Assembly (NCBI GenBank): GCA_023433065.1
Contig: JAEZET010000001.1
Location: forward strand, 62,001 to 126,000
DNA length: 64,000 nucleotides
Direction: 5' to 3'
Origin: Cyanobacteria bacterium OH_CBrB_359
Lineage (GTDB): Bacteria; Cyanobacteriota; Vampirovibrionia; Gastranaerophilales; Gastranaerophilaceae
In this document: piece by piece, positions 35,621 through 43,745 of the stretch
Layout: each line of letters begins with the position of its first letter
Numbering within the stretch: the stretch's first letter is position 1
The notes under the pieces: model-generated
Database searches by the model: none
What the model was told of the DNA's origin: nothing
The model's input: the letters and a program-made list of their open reading frames with translations, nothing else
Made by a program: the position numbers and the translations under genes

Positions 35621-37765
35621 ATGGATTCAAGAATTGACATAATTAATCAATTTAATTCTCAAATAGCCTATTTTGCATCACAAACAGTTTCTCGCGATGG
35701 TGAAGGAAATTTATTTGTAGGTGGAGAAGCTGATGATACAGTTGTAAACTATACTGATTCCAGTACTATTCTTACAGGTGAAGGCGATGATGTTGTTATT
35801 TCTACAGGTGATAATAACGAATTAGCAGCTGATGGCGGAAACAACCAAATCAAATCTACAGGCGATGGCAATACAATATCTGTTGCTAACGGCGAAAACA
35901 AAGTTATATCTGAAGGCGACAATAATACAATTAATTCAAACGACAGCGATTCTCAAATAAAATCAACAGGTGATGGCAATACAATATCTGTTGCTAATGG
36001 CGAAAACACTGTTATATCTGAAGGCGACAATAACACAGTTAATACAAATAACAGCAATTCTCAAATAAAATCAACAGGTGATGATAACTCTATTAATGCT
36101 AATGGTGGATCTAACCTAATTATCGTAGATGGCGATGCTAATGACCTTTCACTAGTTAACAGCAATAACCAAGTAGTTATCACAGGTGATCACAACGAAA
36201 CAACAGGTGAAAATAGCAACAACGCTATCAATTCAACTGGCGATTACAACACTATTGACCTTGAAAGCGGAAACAATGTAATTCACAGCTTCGGCAACTA
36301 CAATAACATCTCTACCGGTGCAGGTATAGATGATATTCTAGCCATTGGTGATTACAACAATGTAAATGCAGGCGATGGAAATAACAGATTAGTATTCTAT
36401 GGTAACAACCTTAACATAGCAGTTGGCGATGGAAACAGCTATGTAGCTTCTCTTGATTTCGCTATAATGAATGGATTATATACTGATTTAGAAAGCTATA
36501 TAGATGAAAATATATTCACAAGACAACAAACAAATCTTGTTTCAAGTACTAACAGAACAGATGTAATAAAAGAAGAGTCACATACTGAATACTCTGATAC
36601 TACAAGCAAAATTTACGATCAACTTTCTGATAAAGAAAAAGCTTATATAGAAGCAAACAATATTGATTTAAGCGAAAAATTACCTAACGGCAAACCAAAA
36701 TACATAATTGCCAAAGGTAAAAGCGATGGACAATATCACGTATACCAAAGCACATCAACACCTACAACTTATGTGACTATATTAGGTGCTGGCAAGTTAC
36801 CTCAAGGAAATAACTATTTATATTTACAAAATGGTTCCAGCTTAAATCAAGAAACAATAACTGTAGATGCAACAACTACAACAACAAAAACTACTCAAAA
36901 ATATATAGTTAACGTTTACGAAGATGTTGAGCAAACAGTTGCAGCAGGTCTTAACAACGTAAATATTTCACTTGGAAACGGCAGCAGCGTTGTTCAAGCT
37001 AACATCGCATCTGGAGAAATCACCGGTGGAAACGGCGGACATCAAGTCCTTCAAGTTTCTGAATTAGTAATGGATGAAGAAATTGTTGACAGAAGAACTG
37101 AAGAAATTAAAAACGGTAAAGAAGAAAAAACAACAACTACAACTTCATCTACAGAAACTGTAATCGGAACTTCTTTAGGTGGCTCATATACTACAGGTTC
37201 TCCTTTAATAATTGATTTCAACCAAGATGGAAAAGTTTCAGCAGAACACGGAGTCGGCATTGACGTTGACGGTAACGGAACAGCAGACGGATGTGCTTCT
37301 GGCGGAGATAAGATGCTTGCGATGACAGATATCAATGGAAATGGCACTATCGATGGATCTGAAGTATTCGGTAACGAAACAGTAAACCCATTCACAGGTG
37401 AAAAATTAAATGCAGCAAACGGATTTGAAGCTTTAAAAATGGTTGCAGAAGCCGCTAAAGCAGCAACAGGCATCAACTGTATTGATAAAAACGGCCTCGT
37501 GGACCTAAAAGCATTGAATGAAGCCCTTCAAACTAAAGGAATCAAACTTGGATTCGTTTCTGAAGGAAATAATACAACCGTTGAAGACCTTTCTAAAGTA
37601 GCTTATATCGACACTAAAAACTATACAGAAGAACAACAATCGGGAGAAATTCAACATAACCAACAAGGTACAAGCATATTCGAAGATGGCTCATCAGCTA
37701 AAGTAGATGACGTTTGGTTTGAATTAACAGGACTTAACAATCCTTTTCTTGCAGAAATAGCATAA
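35621..37765 (+). CDS. large Asn/Gly/Asp repeat protein with an RTX-associated C-terminal module
   Basis: A protein of 714 residues. Residues about 30-275 are short repeats around GDxN and GDNN spaced 10-20 residues, suggesting a beta-roll or beta-helix. A Thr-rich middle follows. Residues about 528-640 (IIDFNQDGKVSAEHGVG, DVDGNGTADG, DINGNGTIDGSEVFGN, NGFEALK) match the EF-hand-like module found near the C-terminus of many RTX-type secreted proteins. There is no N-terminal signal peptide, so type I secretion from the C-terminus is one possibility, though no exporter genes are adjacent. Calcium binding is inferred from the Asp/Asn loops. Confidence 0.75.
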   Translation: MDSRIDIINQFNSQIAYFASQTVSRDGEGNLFVGGEADDTVVNYTDSSTILTGEGDDVVISTGDNNELAADGGNNQIKSTGDGNTISVANGENKVISEGDNNTINSNDSDSQIKSTGDGNTISVANGENTVISEGDNNTVNTNNSNSQIKSTGDDNSINANGGSNLIIVDGDANDLSLVNSNNQVVITGDHNETTGENSNNAINSTGDYNTIDLESGNNVIHSFGNYNNISTGAGIDDILAIGDYNNVNAGDGNNRLVFYGNNLNIAVGDGNSYVASLDFAIMNGLYTDLESYIDENIFTRQQTNLVSSTNRTDVIKEESHTEYSDTTSKIYDQLSDKEKAYIEANNIDLSEKLPNGKPKYIIAKGKSDGQYHVYQSTSTPTTYVTILGAGKLPQGNNYLYLQNGSSLNQETITVDATTTTTKTTQKYIVNVYEDVEQTVAAGLNNVNISLGNGSSVVQANIASGEITGGNGGHQVLQVSELVMDEEIVDRRTEEIKNGKEEKTTTTTSSTETVIGTSLGGSYTTGSPLIIDFNQDGKVSAEHGVGIDVDGNGTADGCASGGDKMLAMTDINGNGTIDGSEVFGNETVNPFTGEKLNAANGFEALKMVAEAAKAATGINCIDKNGLVDLKALNEALQTKGIKLGFVSEGNNTTVEDLSKVAYIDTKNYTEEQQSGEIQHNQQGTSIFEDGSSAKVDDVWFELTGLNNPFLAEIA
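35846..36169 (+). repeat. 108-bp tandem coding repeats
   Basis: Units begin at 35846, 35954 and 36062. The first two are nearly identical over the full 108 bp; the third matches well only at its start. They encode the QIKSTGDGN...VISEGDNN units of the 714-residue protein. Confidence 0.85.
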
Positions 37766-37798
37766 TTAACAAAAAATAAATGGAGCAAAGAAGCAAAT

Positions 37799-37826
37799 AA
37801 AACAGCAGTCAAATTACTGCTGTTTT
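37799..37826. terminator. bidirectional terminator between the repeat protein and EamA genes
   Basis: An 11-bp stem (37799-37809 with 37816-37826) with T runs on both strands. The stop codon of the minus-strand gene (37814-37816) lies inside the hairpin. Confidence 0.85.
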
Positions 37827-38776
37827 ACTGTTATCTTATTTTTCGGTCTTATAAAACGTGCGATTTTAACAATTCGTTTTCTATCGCTTATCTGACTTAT
37901 GTAAATTCCGATAAAAATGAAAATACTCGCAAAAAATTGATTCATATTAAAAGTTTCATTTAAGAAAAACCAACCGAAAACCACTGCGGATACAGGAAGT
38001 AAAAACAAAAACGGTGAAGCTTTGCTCGCTGACAAAGTACAAATTGCAAAGTTATAAAGAGCATAAGCAATTACTGTTAAAATACCTAGATATAACAGTA
38101 TTGCTGTACTTATATTCGGTATAACCGAGAAACTGCCTTTTGCAAAATAATTTAAGAGTGTAAAAAATATTCCGCCGCCTAAAACCTGAAACCCCGCAAG
38201 GAAAAAGGGTGGGTATTTATCCATAAGATATTTTGTCGTAATAATACTTATATCAGTCAAAATAATTGCACATAACTCTAAACTATTACCAAGCCCGGGA
38301 TTTGGAGCCAATTCATTTACATCAGAAAACATACTCAAGAAAACAGACCCCAAAATACCTATAAATAAACCGTAATAAGCAAATATAGGAAGTCTTTCTT
38401 TTAATATAATTCTAGCCCCCATCACAATAAAAATCGGTTCTAAAGAGCTTACAATTCCTGCTTGTCCTGATGATGTAAACTGAAGTGCATGTGTTTCAAA
38501 TAAAAAATATAAGCAAGGTTCACAAATAGTCATTAAAAAAAGTAATTTGTAGTCCTTCTTTTCGATTTTAATCCCTTTGTATACAGTAAAGAAAAATGGC
38601 AAAAATATAACTGCTGAAATCAACATCCTGAACATCATTAACGATGTTAAAGAATAAAACTCCAAACAGACCTTGGTCGCGGTCAATGTTGTACCATACA
38701 ATATTACGGCAATAAAAAGAGAGACGTATGCAAAAATTTCATTCGGATTTTTATATTTAGATAATATTGCCTTCAT
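37814..38776 (-). CDS. EamA/DMT-family transporter
   Basis: A protein of 320 residues with about ten membrane helices arranged as two EamA repeats. It contains SLFIAVILYGTTLTATKV near the start, SGQAGIVSSLEPIFIVMGA at the end of the first half, and ASPFLFLLPVSAVVFGWFFLNET in the second. It probably exports a small metabolite such as an amino acid; the substrate cannot be inferred. Its last codons form one arm of the shared terminator. Confidence 0.88.
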   Translation of the reverse strand: MKAILSKYKNPNEIFAYVSLFIAVILYGTTLTATKVCLEFYSLTSLMMFRMLISAVIFLPFFFTVYKGIKIEKKDYKLLFLMTICEPCLYFLFETHALQFTSSGQAGIVSSLEPIFIVMGARIILKERLPIFAYYGLFIGILGSVFLSMFSDVNELAPNPGLGNSLELCAIILTDISIITTKYLMDKYPPFFLAGFQVLGGGIFFTLLNYFAKGSFSVIPNISTAILLYLGILTVIAYALYNFAICTLSASKASPFLFLLPVSAVVFGWFFLNETFNMNQFFASIFIFIGIYISQISDRKRIVKIARFIRPKNKITVKQQ

Positions 38777-38933
38777 TTCATATAGTTTTAGGTACCTTTT
38801 TCTACACGATAAATAATATAATTCTATAAAAAATTTTAAAAATCAAACTATTTAAAAACTAAATTTACCTAAGTTTAAATATATTAATTTATTTGATGAT
38901 TTTGGATTAATATAAGTTTACAAAAGAAATATT

Positions 38934-38962
38934 TTGTAATATTATGAGAATTGTATTATAAT
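38934..38962 (+). promoter_or_regulatory. promoter of the RpaB-like regulator
   Basis: TTGTAA (38934-38939), a 17-bp spacer and TATAAT (38957-38962). The start point would be near 38969, leaving a leader of about 30 nt that contains an AAAGG ribosome-binding site. Confidence 0.65.
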
Positions 38963-38998
38963 TTCAATGTTGGGATAAGAAAGTGAAAAGGTTTCAAG

Positions 38999-39748
38999 AT
39001 GACAGAAAACAATGAACTTCAAAATGAGCAGGATGTACGCCAAAAAATTCTGGTTGCCGACGATGAAGCAAGTATCAGAAGAATTTTGGAAACCCGCTTA
39101 AAAATGATTGGATATGATATTATTACAGCGGCTGACGGGGAAGAAGCAATTGCAGCTTTTAATAAATATAACCCCGATTTAATTGTTTTAGATGTTATGA
39201 TGCCAAAAATCGACGGATACGGTGTTACTAGAGAAGTAAGAAGAACGTCTGATGTTCCTATAATTATTTTAACTGCTTTAGGCGATGTTTCCGAAAGAAT
39301 AACAGGACTTGAATTAGGCGCTGATGATTATGTAATTAAGCCTTTTAGCCCGAAAGAACTTGAGGCCAGAGTTAAATCAGTATTAAGAAGAACAACAAGC
39401 AAAGAAACTGTTGCTCCTACAGGAAAAGTAGCTAAAAATGTCATCACGACCGGTAATATAAAAATTGATACAGCAAGACGTCAGGTCTTTAGGAAAAACG
39501 AACGTATTAGACTTACAGGTATGGAATTCAGCTTGTTAGAATTATTAGTTAACAATTCAGGTCAGGCTTATTCAAGAAATGAAATTTTACAACACGTTTG
39601 GGCTTACCCTCCTGACCATAGAATTGACACAAGAGTCGTCGACGTTCACATTTCAAGATTACGTTCCAAACTTGAAACCGATCCTGCGAACCCTGAACTT
39701 ATACTTACCGCAAGAGGTATAGGTTATATGTTTCAGCGAATAGCTTAA
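38999..39748 (+). CDS. rpaB: OmpR-family response regulator, RpaB/Ycf27-like
   Basis: A protein of 249 residues. The receiver domain (about 16-130) has the acidic pair ADDE, the phosphoacceptor Asp in LIVLDVMMPKIDGYG, and a Lys in DYVIKPFSPKELEARV. The C-terminal winged helix (about 150-248) contains TGMEFSLLELLVNNSGQAYSR and DTRVVDVHISRLRSKLE. The sequence is close to cyanobacterial RpaB, an essential regulator. No histidine kinase is adjacent, as is also usual for RpaB. Confidence 0.88.
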   Translation: MTENNELQNEQDVRQKILVADDEASIRRILETRLKMIGYDIITAADGEEAIAAFNKYNPDLIVLDVMMPKIDGYGVTREVRRTSDVPIIILTALGDVSERITGLELGADDYVIKPFSPKELEARVKSVLRRTTSKETVAPTGKVAKNVITTGNIKIDTARRQVFRKNERIRLTGMEFSLLELLVNNSGQAYSRNEILQHVWAYPPDHRIDTRVVDVHISRLRSKLETDPANPELILTARGIGYMFQRIA

Positions 39749-39769
39749 ATCAAATAATTTACTTAAAAC

Positions 39770-39795
39770 AAAAAGACCTCAATCGAGGTCTTTTT
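39770..39795. terminator. bidirectional terminator after rpaB
   Basis: An 11-bp stem (39770-39780 with 39785-39795) with a 4-nt loop. The stop codon of the convergent acyltransferase gene (39779-39781) is within it. Confidence 0.88.
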
Positions 39796-40456
39796 GTTCT
39801 TTATATTGATGATAATTAGCTTTTATGTCTTCGTATAGTTCTTTTAGTTTATTTTCAATTATTAGCCTGTACTTGTTAACATCATCCTTGGTCAAATCTG
39901 ACGGTACATAAATAGGGTCTCCATATAAAACCATAATATTACATTTAAAGAAAGGTATTGTAAATTTATCCCAGGTATTAAATTTTATAAAAGTAGACTC
40001 GGGTGAATACCACACTACTGGGACGATAGGAACCTGAGAAAGTTTTGCGATGTTAATTATCCCGTCTTTAACTACTTTAGCAGGACCTCTGGGACCATCT
40101 ATTGTAATACCAACAGAGTTTCCCTGTTCCAATTTTTCTAATATATTAATAGTTGCTTCGACGCCGTTTCTGCCTTTTGACCCCCTGATTGTTTTTATTC
40201 CCATACACTCAGCGCCGGCAGCAATGATTTCTCCGTCATTTGATTTGCTTATCAGGACATACAAACGATCTTTATTTTTATCACAATATACCGCACACTG
40301 ATGTGCATGCCAAAGCGCAAAAATACAAGGTTTTGTCTTTGGATAATTAATCCTCTTATATGACAAAAACATCTCTTCAAACCTAAAAAATGCTTTTAAA
40401 AGAAAAGACAATCCTTTTATTTTAATTATTTCTTTTAACTTTCTGTTTCTGGGCAA
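39779..40456 (-). CDS. DUF374 lysophospholipid/lipid A acyltransferase-like protein
   Basis: A protein of 225 residues in the DUF374 branch of the LPLAT superfamily. The motif ALWHAHQ takes the place of the usual H-x4-D region, followed by ISKSNDGEIIA, the IRGSKGRNGVEA stretch and TIDGPRGPAKVVKDGII. It probably transfers an acyl chain in lipid A or phospholipid synthesis at the inner membrane. The start is TTG at 40456 with AGGA about ten bases upstream. Confidence 0.85.
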   Translation of the reverse strand: MPRNRKLKEIIKIKGLSFLLKAFFRFEEMFLSYKRINYPKTKPCIFALWHAHQCAVYCDKNKDRLYVLISKSNDGEIIAAGAECMGIKTIRGSKGRNGVEATINILEKLEQGNSVGITIDGPRGPAKVVKDGIINIAKLSQVPIVPVVWYSPESTFIKFNTWDKFTIPFFKCNIMVLYGDPIYVPSDLTKDDVNKYRLIIENKLKELYEDIKANYHQYKEQKDLD

Positions 40457-40491
40457 CTCATCTGTCCTTTATATACTTAGTTTAACATATA

Positions 40492-40521
40492 AAAAAGACG
40501 CCTCAAAATCAGCGCCTTTTT
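40492..40521 (-). terminator. terminator of the rpmG-rplA operon
   Basis: A ten-bp stem (40492-40501 with 40512-40521). It contains a G-U wobble on the minus strand but an A-C mismatch on the plus strand, which fits a minus-strand terminator. A T run follows. Confidence 0.8.
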
Positions 40522-40537
40522 ATTAATAATTATTTAC

Positions 40538-41263
40538 TTATAAAACATATTCTTTGACTTCTGTAGCAACATTTTTGGAGTCAAGTTTAATACTTGGACC
40601 CATAGTAGTTGTTAGAAATACTGACTTAATATAAGTACCTTTTGCAGCAGAAGGTTTTACTTTTAATATCGCTTCAGCAAGAGTAACATAGTTTTTCATC
40701 AAGTCTTCTTCTGTAAATTGAACTTTTCCGATAGGAACGTGAATCATACCTTGCTTATCTGCTCTGAATTCAACTTTACCTGCTTTAGCATCTTTAACAG
40801 CTTTAGCAACATCAAGAGTAACTGTTCCTGTTTTAGGGTTTGGCATCAACCCTTTTGGCCCAAGGACTCTACCTAATTTACCAAGCATAGCCATACAATC
40901 AGGTGTTGCAATTAAAGTATCAAATTCAAACCAGCCTTTTTCGATTTTTTCGATAACTTCTTCCGCACCTGCCTCATCAGCTCCTGCAGCCTTTGCGTCT
41001 GTAGCTTTTTGTCCTTTAGCTATAACACATACTCTTACATCTTTACCAAGCCCTGCAGGAAGTACTGTTGTGCTTCTGATTTGTTGGTCAGCATGTTTAA
41101 CATCAATACCTAAACGCATATGACATTCAACGGTTTCGTTAAACTTCGCTACTTCTTTTGAAACTTTTTGAAGTATTTTTATTGCTTCTAAGGCATTTGT
41201 CGGCTGTTCAAAGCCTTCTAATATTTCCTGAATTTTCTTTTGTTTTTTAGTTAATTTTGACAT
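40538..41263 (-). CDS. rplA: 50S ribosomal protein L1
   Basis: A protein of 241 residues with the L1 signature region VGTIGPKGLMPNPK-like (LGRVLGPKGLMPNPKTGTVT) and AVKDAKAGKVEFRADKQGMIHV. It forms the L1 stalk of the large subunit and often represses its own operon by binding mRNA. It is preceded by a structured leader shared with rplK. rplJ and rplL do not follow; a terminator comes directly after. Confidence 0.97.
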   Translation of the reverse strand: MSKLTKKQKKIQEILEGFEQPTNALEAIKILQKVSKEVAKFNETVECHMRLGIDVKHADQQIRSTTVLPAGLGKDVRVCVIAKGQKATDAKAAGADEAGAEEVIEKIEKGWFEFDTLIATPDCMAMLGKLGRVLGPKGLMPNPKTGTVTLDVAKAVKDAKAGKVEFRADKQGMIHVPIGKVQFTEEDLMKNYVTLAEAILKVKPSAAKGTYIKSVFLTTTMGPSIKLDSKNVATEVKEYVL

Positions 41264-41269
41264 TTTATT

Positions 41270-41305
41270 CTCCTTTCGTGGTGATAACGCCTTTTAGGCT
41301 TCCAC
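41270..41305 (-). promoter_or_regulatory. hairpin leader element before rplA
   Basis: A 36-nt element. Outer GUGG pairs with CCAC and inner GCC pairs with GGC across a UAAAA loop. GAAAGGAG, the ribosome-binding site, follows at once. It is nearly identical to the element before rplK at 41763, with pair changes that keep the inner stem. Confidence 0.6.
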
Positions 41306-41329
41306 ATTAATTTACAAATACAAATAGCT

Positions 41330-41755
41330 CTAATCTACAACTGTTACACCCATTGCTCTACATGAGCCTTTAATCATTTCAACAGCTGACTCAAGAGTTG
41401 TTGCGTTTAAATCTTCCATTTTTGTTTTTGCAATTTCTTCAAGTTGTGCAACTGTAATCTGCCCAACTTTTGTTTTATTAGGAACTGCAGAACCTTTTGG
41501 AAGGTTTATTGCTTTTTTAATCAAAACCGCTGCCGGAGGTGATTTTGTAACAAATGAGAATGATCTGTCTTCATAAACATCTATTACAACAGGAATGATA
41601 TAACCTGCCTGAGATTCTGTTCTAGCATTAAACTGCTTACAAAAATCCATTATGTTAACACCATGCTGACCTAGGGCCGGTCCAACTGGTGGAGATGGAT
41701 TTGCTTTTCCTGCTTCAATTTGAAGCTTGATTTTTCCTACAACTTTTTTTGCCAT
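41330..41755 (-). CDS. rplK: 50S ribosomal protein L11
   Basis: A protein of 141 residues with the usual PPVGPALGQHGVNIMDFCKQFN N-terminal domain broken into its Pro-rich and GQHG parts, and a C-terminal RNA-binding end GSCRAMGVTVVD. It binds the GTPase-associated centre of 23S rRNA. It is methylated by PrmA, whose gene is at 59183. The gene lies between nusG and rplA. Confidence 0.97.
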   Translation of the reverse strand: MAKKVVGKIKLQIEAGKANPSPPVGPALGQHGVNIMDFCKQFNARTESQAGYIIPVVIDVYEDRSFSFVTKSPPAAVLIKKAINLPKGSAVPNKTKVGQITVAQLEEIAKTKMEDLNATTLESAVEMIKGSCRAMGVTVVD

Positions 41756-41762
41756 TTTATTT

Positions 41763-41799
41763 CTCCTTTCGTGGTAATAGCGCTTTTTTAAGCTTCCAC
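41763..41799 (-). promoter_or_regulatory. hairpin leader element before rplK
   Basis: A 37-nt element with the same outer GUGG/CCAC pairing and GAAAGGAG site as at 41270. The inner stem here is GCUU with AAGC in place of GCC with GGC, a paired change. Confidence 0.6.
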
Positions 41800-41812
41800 A
41801 TAAATTAATTTA

Positions 41813-42451
41813 TTATACTTTTTGAATTTGCTTGTACTCAAGCTCAACGGGGGTATCCCTGCCGAAGATTGAAACTGTAGCCCTCAATTTTGACTTGTCA
41901 GGATAGACTTCTGTAATATCTCCGATGAAATCAGAGAATGGACCTGAGACAATTCTGACTTTGTCACCGATTTTAACATCAAGTTCAATTTTTGTAACCT
42001 GATTTTGAGTTCTATGGATAATCTTCTTAATTTCGCTGTCCTTAGCAGGAATCGGCTTTTTGCTCGAACCTACAAACTTTGTAACTCCGGCTGTATGTCT
42101 TACTACATACCAACTGTCATCATCCATAATCATTTCTACAAGAACATAGCCCGGAAATATTTTTTCGTCTCTGTCTTGTTTTTTTCCGTCTTTGACTTTT
42201 GTTATTGTTTTTTGGGGAACTTCTACTCTGAAAATTTTATCACCCATATTCATATATTCAATACGTTTTTCAAGGTTTACTTTAACCTTATTTTCGTGGC
42301 CTGAATATGTGTGTACTACATACCACCTCTTTTGTGGGGCTTTTACAGGCTTTTCAGCTTTGAATTCCGCATCTTTAGCTGCAACCATTTCGTCAACATT
42401 TATTTCCGTTGTAGGTTGCTTTTTCATTACTTCTTTTTTTTCTTTAGTCAT
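41813..42451 (-). CDS. nusG: transcription antitermination protein NusG
   Basis: A protein of 212 residues. After a charged extension of about 40 residues, the NGN domain begins KRWYVVHTYSGHENKV. The KOW domain (about 155-210) contains IGDKVRIVSGPFSDFIGDI. It binds RNA polymerase and links transcription to translation. AGGAT lies before the ATG. It is located in the classic secE-nusG-rplK-rplA order. Confidence 0.96.
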   Translation of the reverse strand: MTKEKKEVMKKQPTTEINVDEMVAAKDAEFKAEKPVKAPQKRWYVVHTYSGHENKVKVNLEKRIEYMNMGDKIFRVEVPQKTITKVKDGKKQDRDEKIFPGYVLVEMIMDDDSWYVVRHTAGVTKFVGSSKKPIPAKDSEIKKIIHRTQNQVTKIELDVKIGDKVRIVSGPFSDFIGDITEVYPDKSKLRATVSIFGRDTPVELEYKQIQKV

Positions 42452-42473
42452 TTTGTATCCTGTCTAAGTTAAA

Positions 42474-42692
42474 TCAGTGTAATTTTAAGAACGAAAAAAG
42501 TCCTTTAAAAGCTAAATCTAACAACAAAACAAATAATGTAAAAACAAAAACGATTATAATAACATAAATCGTCTCTGCGACAACCTGCTGCTTTTCAGGC
42601 CAGGTTATTTTACCCCATTCTGATCTTACACCCTTCAAATAGGTAGTTAAATCGTCTTTAAATGATATCTGCTCTTTATTAGAATTTGCCAT
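42474..42692 (-). CDS. secE: preprotein translocase subunit SecE
   Basis: A protein of 72 residues with one membrane helix (VIIIVFVFTLFVLLLDLAF). The conserved cytoplasmic segment RSEWGKITWPEKQQV precedes it. It clamps the SecY channel. Size and position before nusG are as expected. Confidence 0.95.
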   Translation of the reverse strand: MANSNKEQISFKDDLTTYLKGVRSEWGKITWPEKQQVVAETIYVIIIVFVFTLFVLLLDLAFKGLFSFLKLH

Positions 42693-42714
42693 AAATTCCT
42701 CTTCTTTTCTAAAA

Positions 42715-42787
42715 CGCGCCCTGAAGGACTTGAACCCTCGACATCCGGTTTTGGAGACCGACGTTCTACCAACTGAACTAAGGACGC
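42715..42787 (-). tRNA. trnW: tRNA-Trp (CCA anticodon)
   Basis: 73 nt fold into a full cloverleaf. The acceptor stem is GCGUCCU with AGGGCGC (one U-G), D arm GUUC/GAAC, anticodon loop CUCCAAA, T arm GAGGG/CCUUC with loop UUCAAGU, and G as discriminator base. The 3' CCA is not encoded. Confidence 0.95.
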
Positions 42788-42797
42788 TTTTTTAGTC

Positions 42798-42965
42798 TTA
42801 CTTAGTTTCTTTGTGTAGAATGTGTGCCTTACAATGAGGACAGTATTTTTTAAGTTCCATTCTTTCTTTCAAAGTTTTTTTATTTTTTACGGTCGTATAA
42901 TTTCTTCTCTTGCATTCTTCACAGGCAAGTACAACCATTTTATCTACTTTTCCTTTTATGCCCAT
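42798..42965 (-). CDS. rpmG: 50S ribosomal protein L33
   Basis: A protein of 55 residues, ATG at 42965 with AGGUG upstream. Two Cys pairs, ACEECKRRNY and KYCPHCKAH, show the zinc-binding (C+) form of L33. NYTTVKNKK is the family signature. It is the first gene of the operon and is separated from secE by the tRNA-Trp gene. Confidence 0.93.
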   Translation of the reverse strand: MGIKGKVDKMVVLACEECKRRNYTTVKNKKTLKERMELKKYCPHCKAHILHKETK

Positions 42966-43143
42966 TTTTCACCTATTTTCTGTATCTCGAATATTTTTTC
43001 AAGCCAAATTTATAGAATGCAATTATCTTACATTCTAAAATCTTAGAGCCGTTTAGTTTATTATATATTATATAATATAAACAAAAAAAAAATTAAATAG
43101 CAAATAGGGAAATTTTGAGTAGTATTTACAAATTGAAATGTTT

Positions 43144-43614
43144 TTATCTGTGGTATGGTTCATTCAAATTAATTTTATATGAGCGGTAAACTTGCTCTAA
43201 AAGTATTAATCTTATCATCTGATGGGTAAAAGTCATATTTGAAAAACTAAGTTTAAAATCAGCCAAATCAGAGATTTTTCGATGCAAGCCGTTTGCACCA
43301 CCTATTATAAATACTAATTCATTTATCCCGAAATTTGAAATTTCTTTTATTTTGACAGCAAATTCTTCTGAAGAAAGAGGTTTCCCTTTTATTTCAAGCG
43401 TAATTATATAAGATTCACCCTTGATATATTGAAGAATTTTATCGGCCTCAGTGTCTTTATATTTTTCCGAAAGGTTCTCATCATATATATTTTCGGCAGG
43501 AATTTCTATTATTGACAAGCTACAGTATGCAGAAAGTCTTTTTTCATATTCCTGAATAGCTGATTGCATATATTTTTCTTTAATTTTGCCTACTGCAATA
43601 ATTTTTAAATTCAT
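43144..43614 (-). CDS. rlmH: 23S rRNA (pseudouridine1915-N3)-methyltransferase RlmH
   Basis: A SPOUT methyltransferase of 156 residues. The N-terminus MNLKIIAVGKIKEKYMQ, the SAM-site FIIGGANGLH and the C-terminal LLEQVYRSYKINLNEPYHR knot region are diagnostic. It methylates helix 69 of 23S rRNA in the assembled ribosome. It appears leaderless, with TATAAT just before the ATG. Confidence 0.96.
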   Translation of the reverse strand: MNLKIIAVGKIKEKYMQSAIQEYEKRLSAYCSLSIIEIPAENIYDENLSEKYKDTEADKILQYIKGESYIITLEIKGKPLSSEEFAVKIKEISNFGINELVFIIGGANGLHRKISDLADFKLSFSNMTFTHQMIRLILLEQVYRSYKINLNEPYHR

Positions 43615-43620
43615 AAATTA

Positions 43621-43626
43621 ATTATA
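43621..43626 (-). promoter_or_regulatory. -10 box placing rlmH transcript start at the ATG
   Basis: Minus-strand TATAAT ends six bases before the ATG at 43614, the same spacing as for mnmG and xerC/D. No ribosome-binding site is seen. Confidence 0.6.
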
Positions 43627-43745
43627 CAAAGAAAATGAGTTAATAAGCTGATTTATATACTTTAAAATACACTTTTAAACGGATTAAAAAAACTACCTTG
43701 ATTGATATCATGTCCATGGATTTTTACTTGGAAGAGGATTTGGTT

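Noticed and set aside
42715..42787. tRNA-Trp between rpmG and secE as an unusual insertion
   Set aside because: A tRNA-Trp gene next to secE is found in several bacterial phyla, so this placement is not new.
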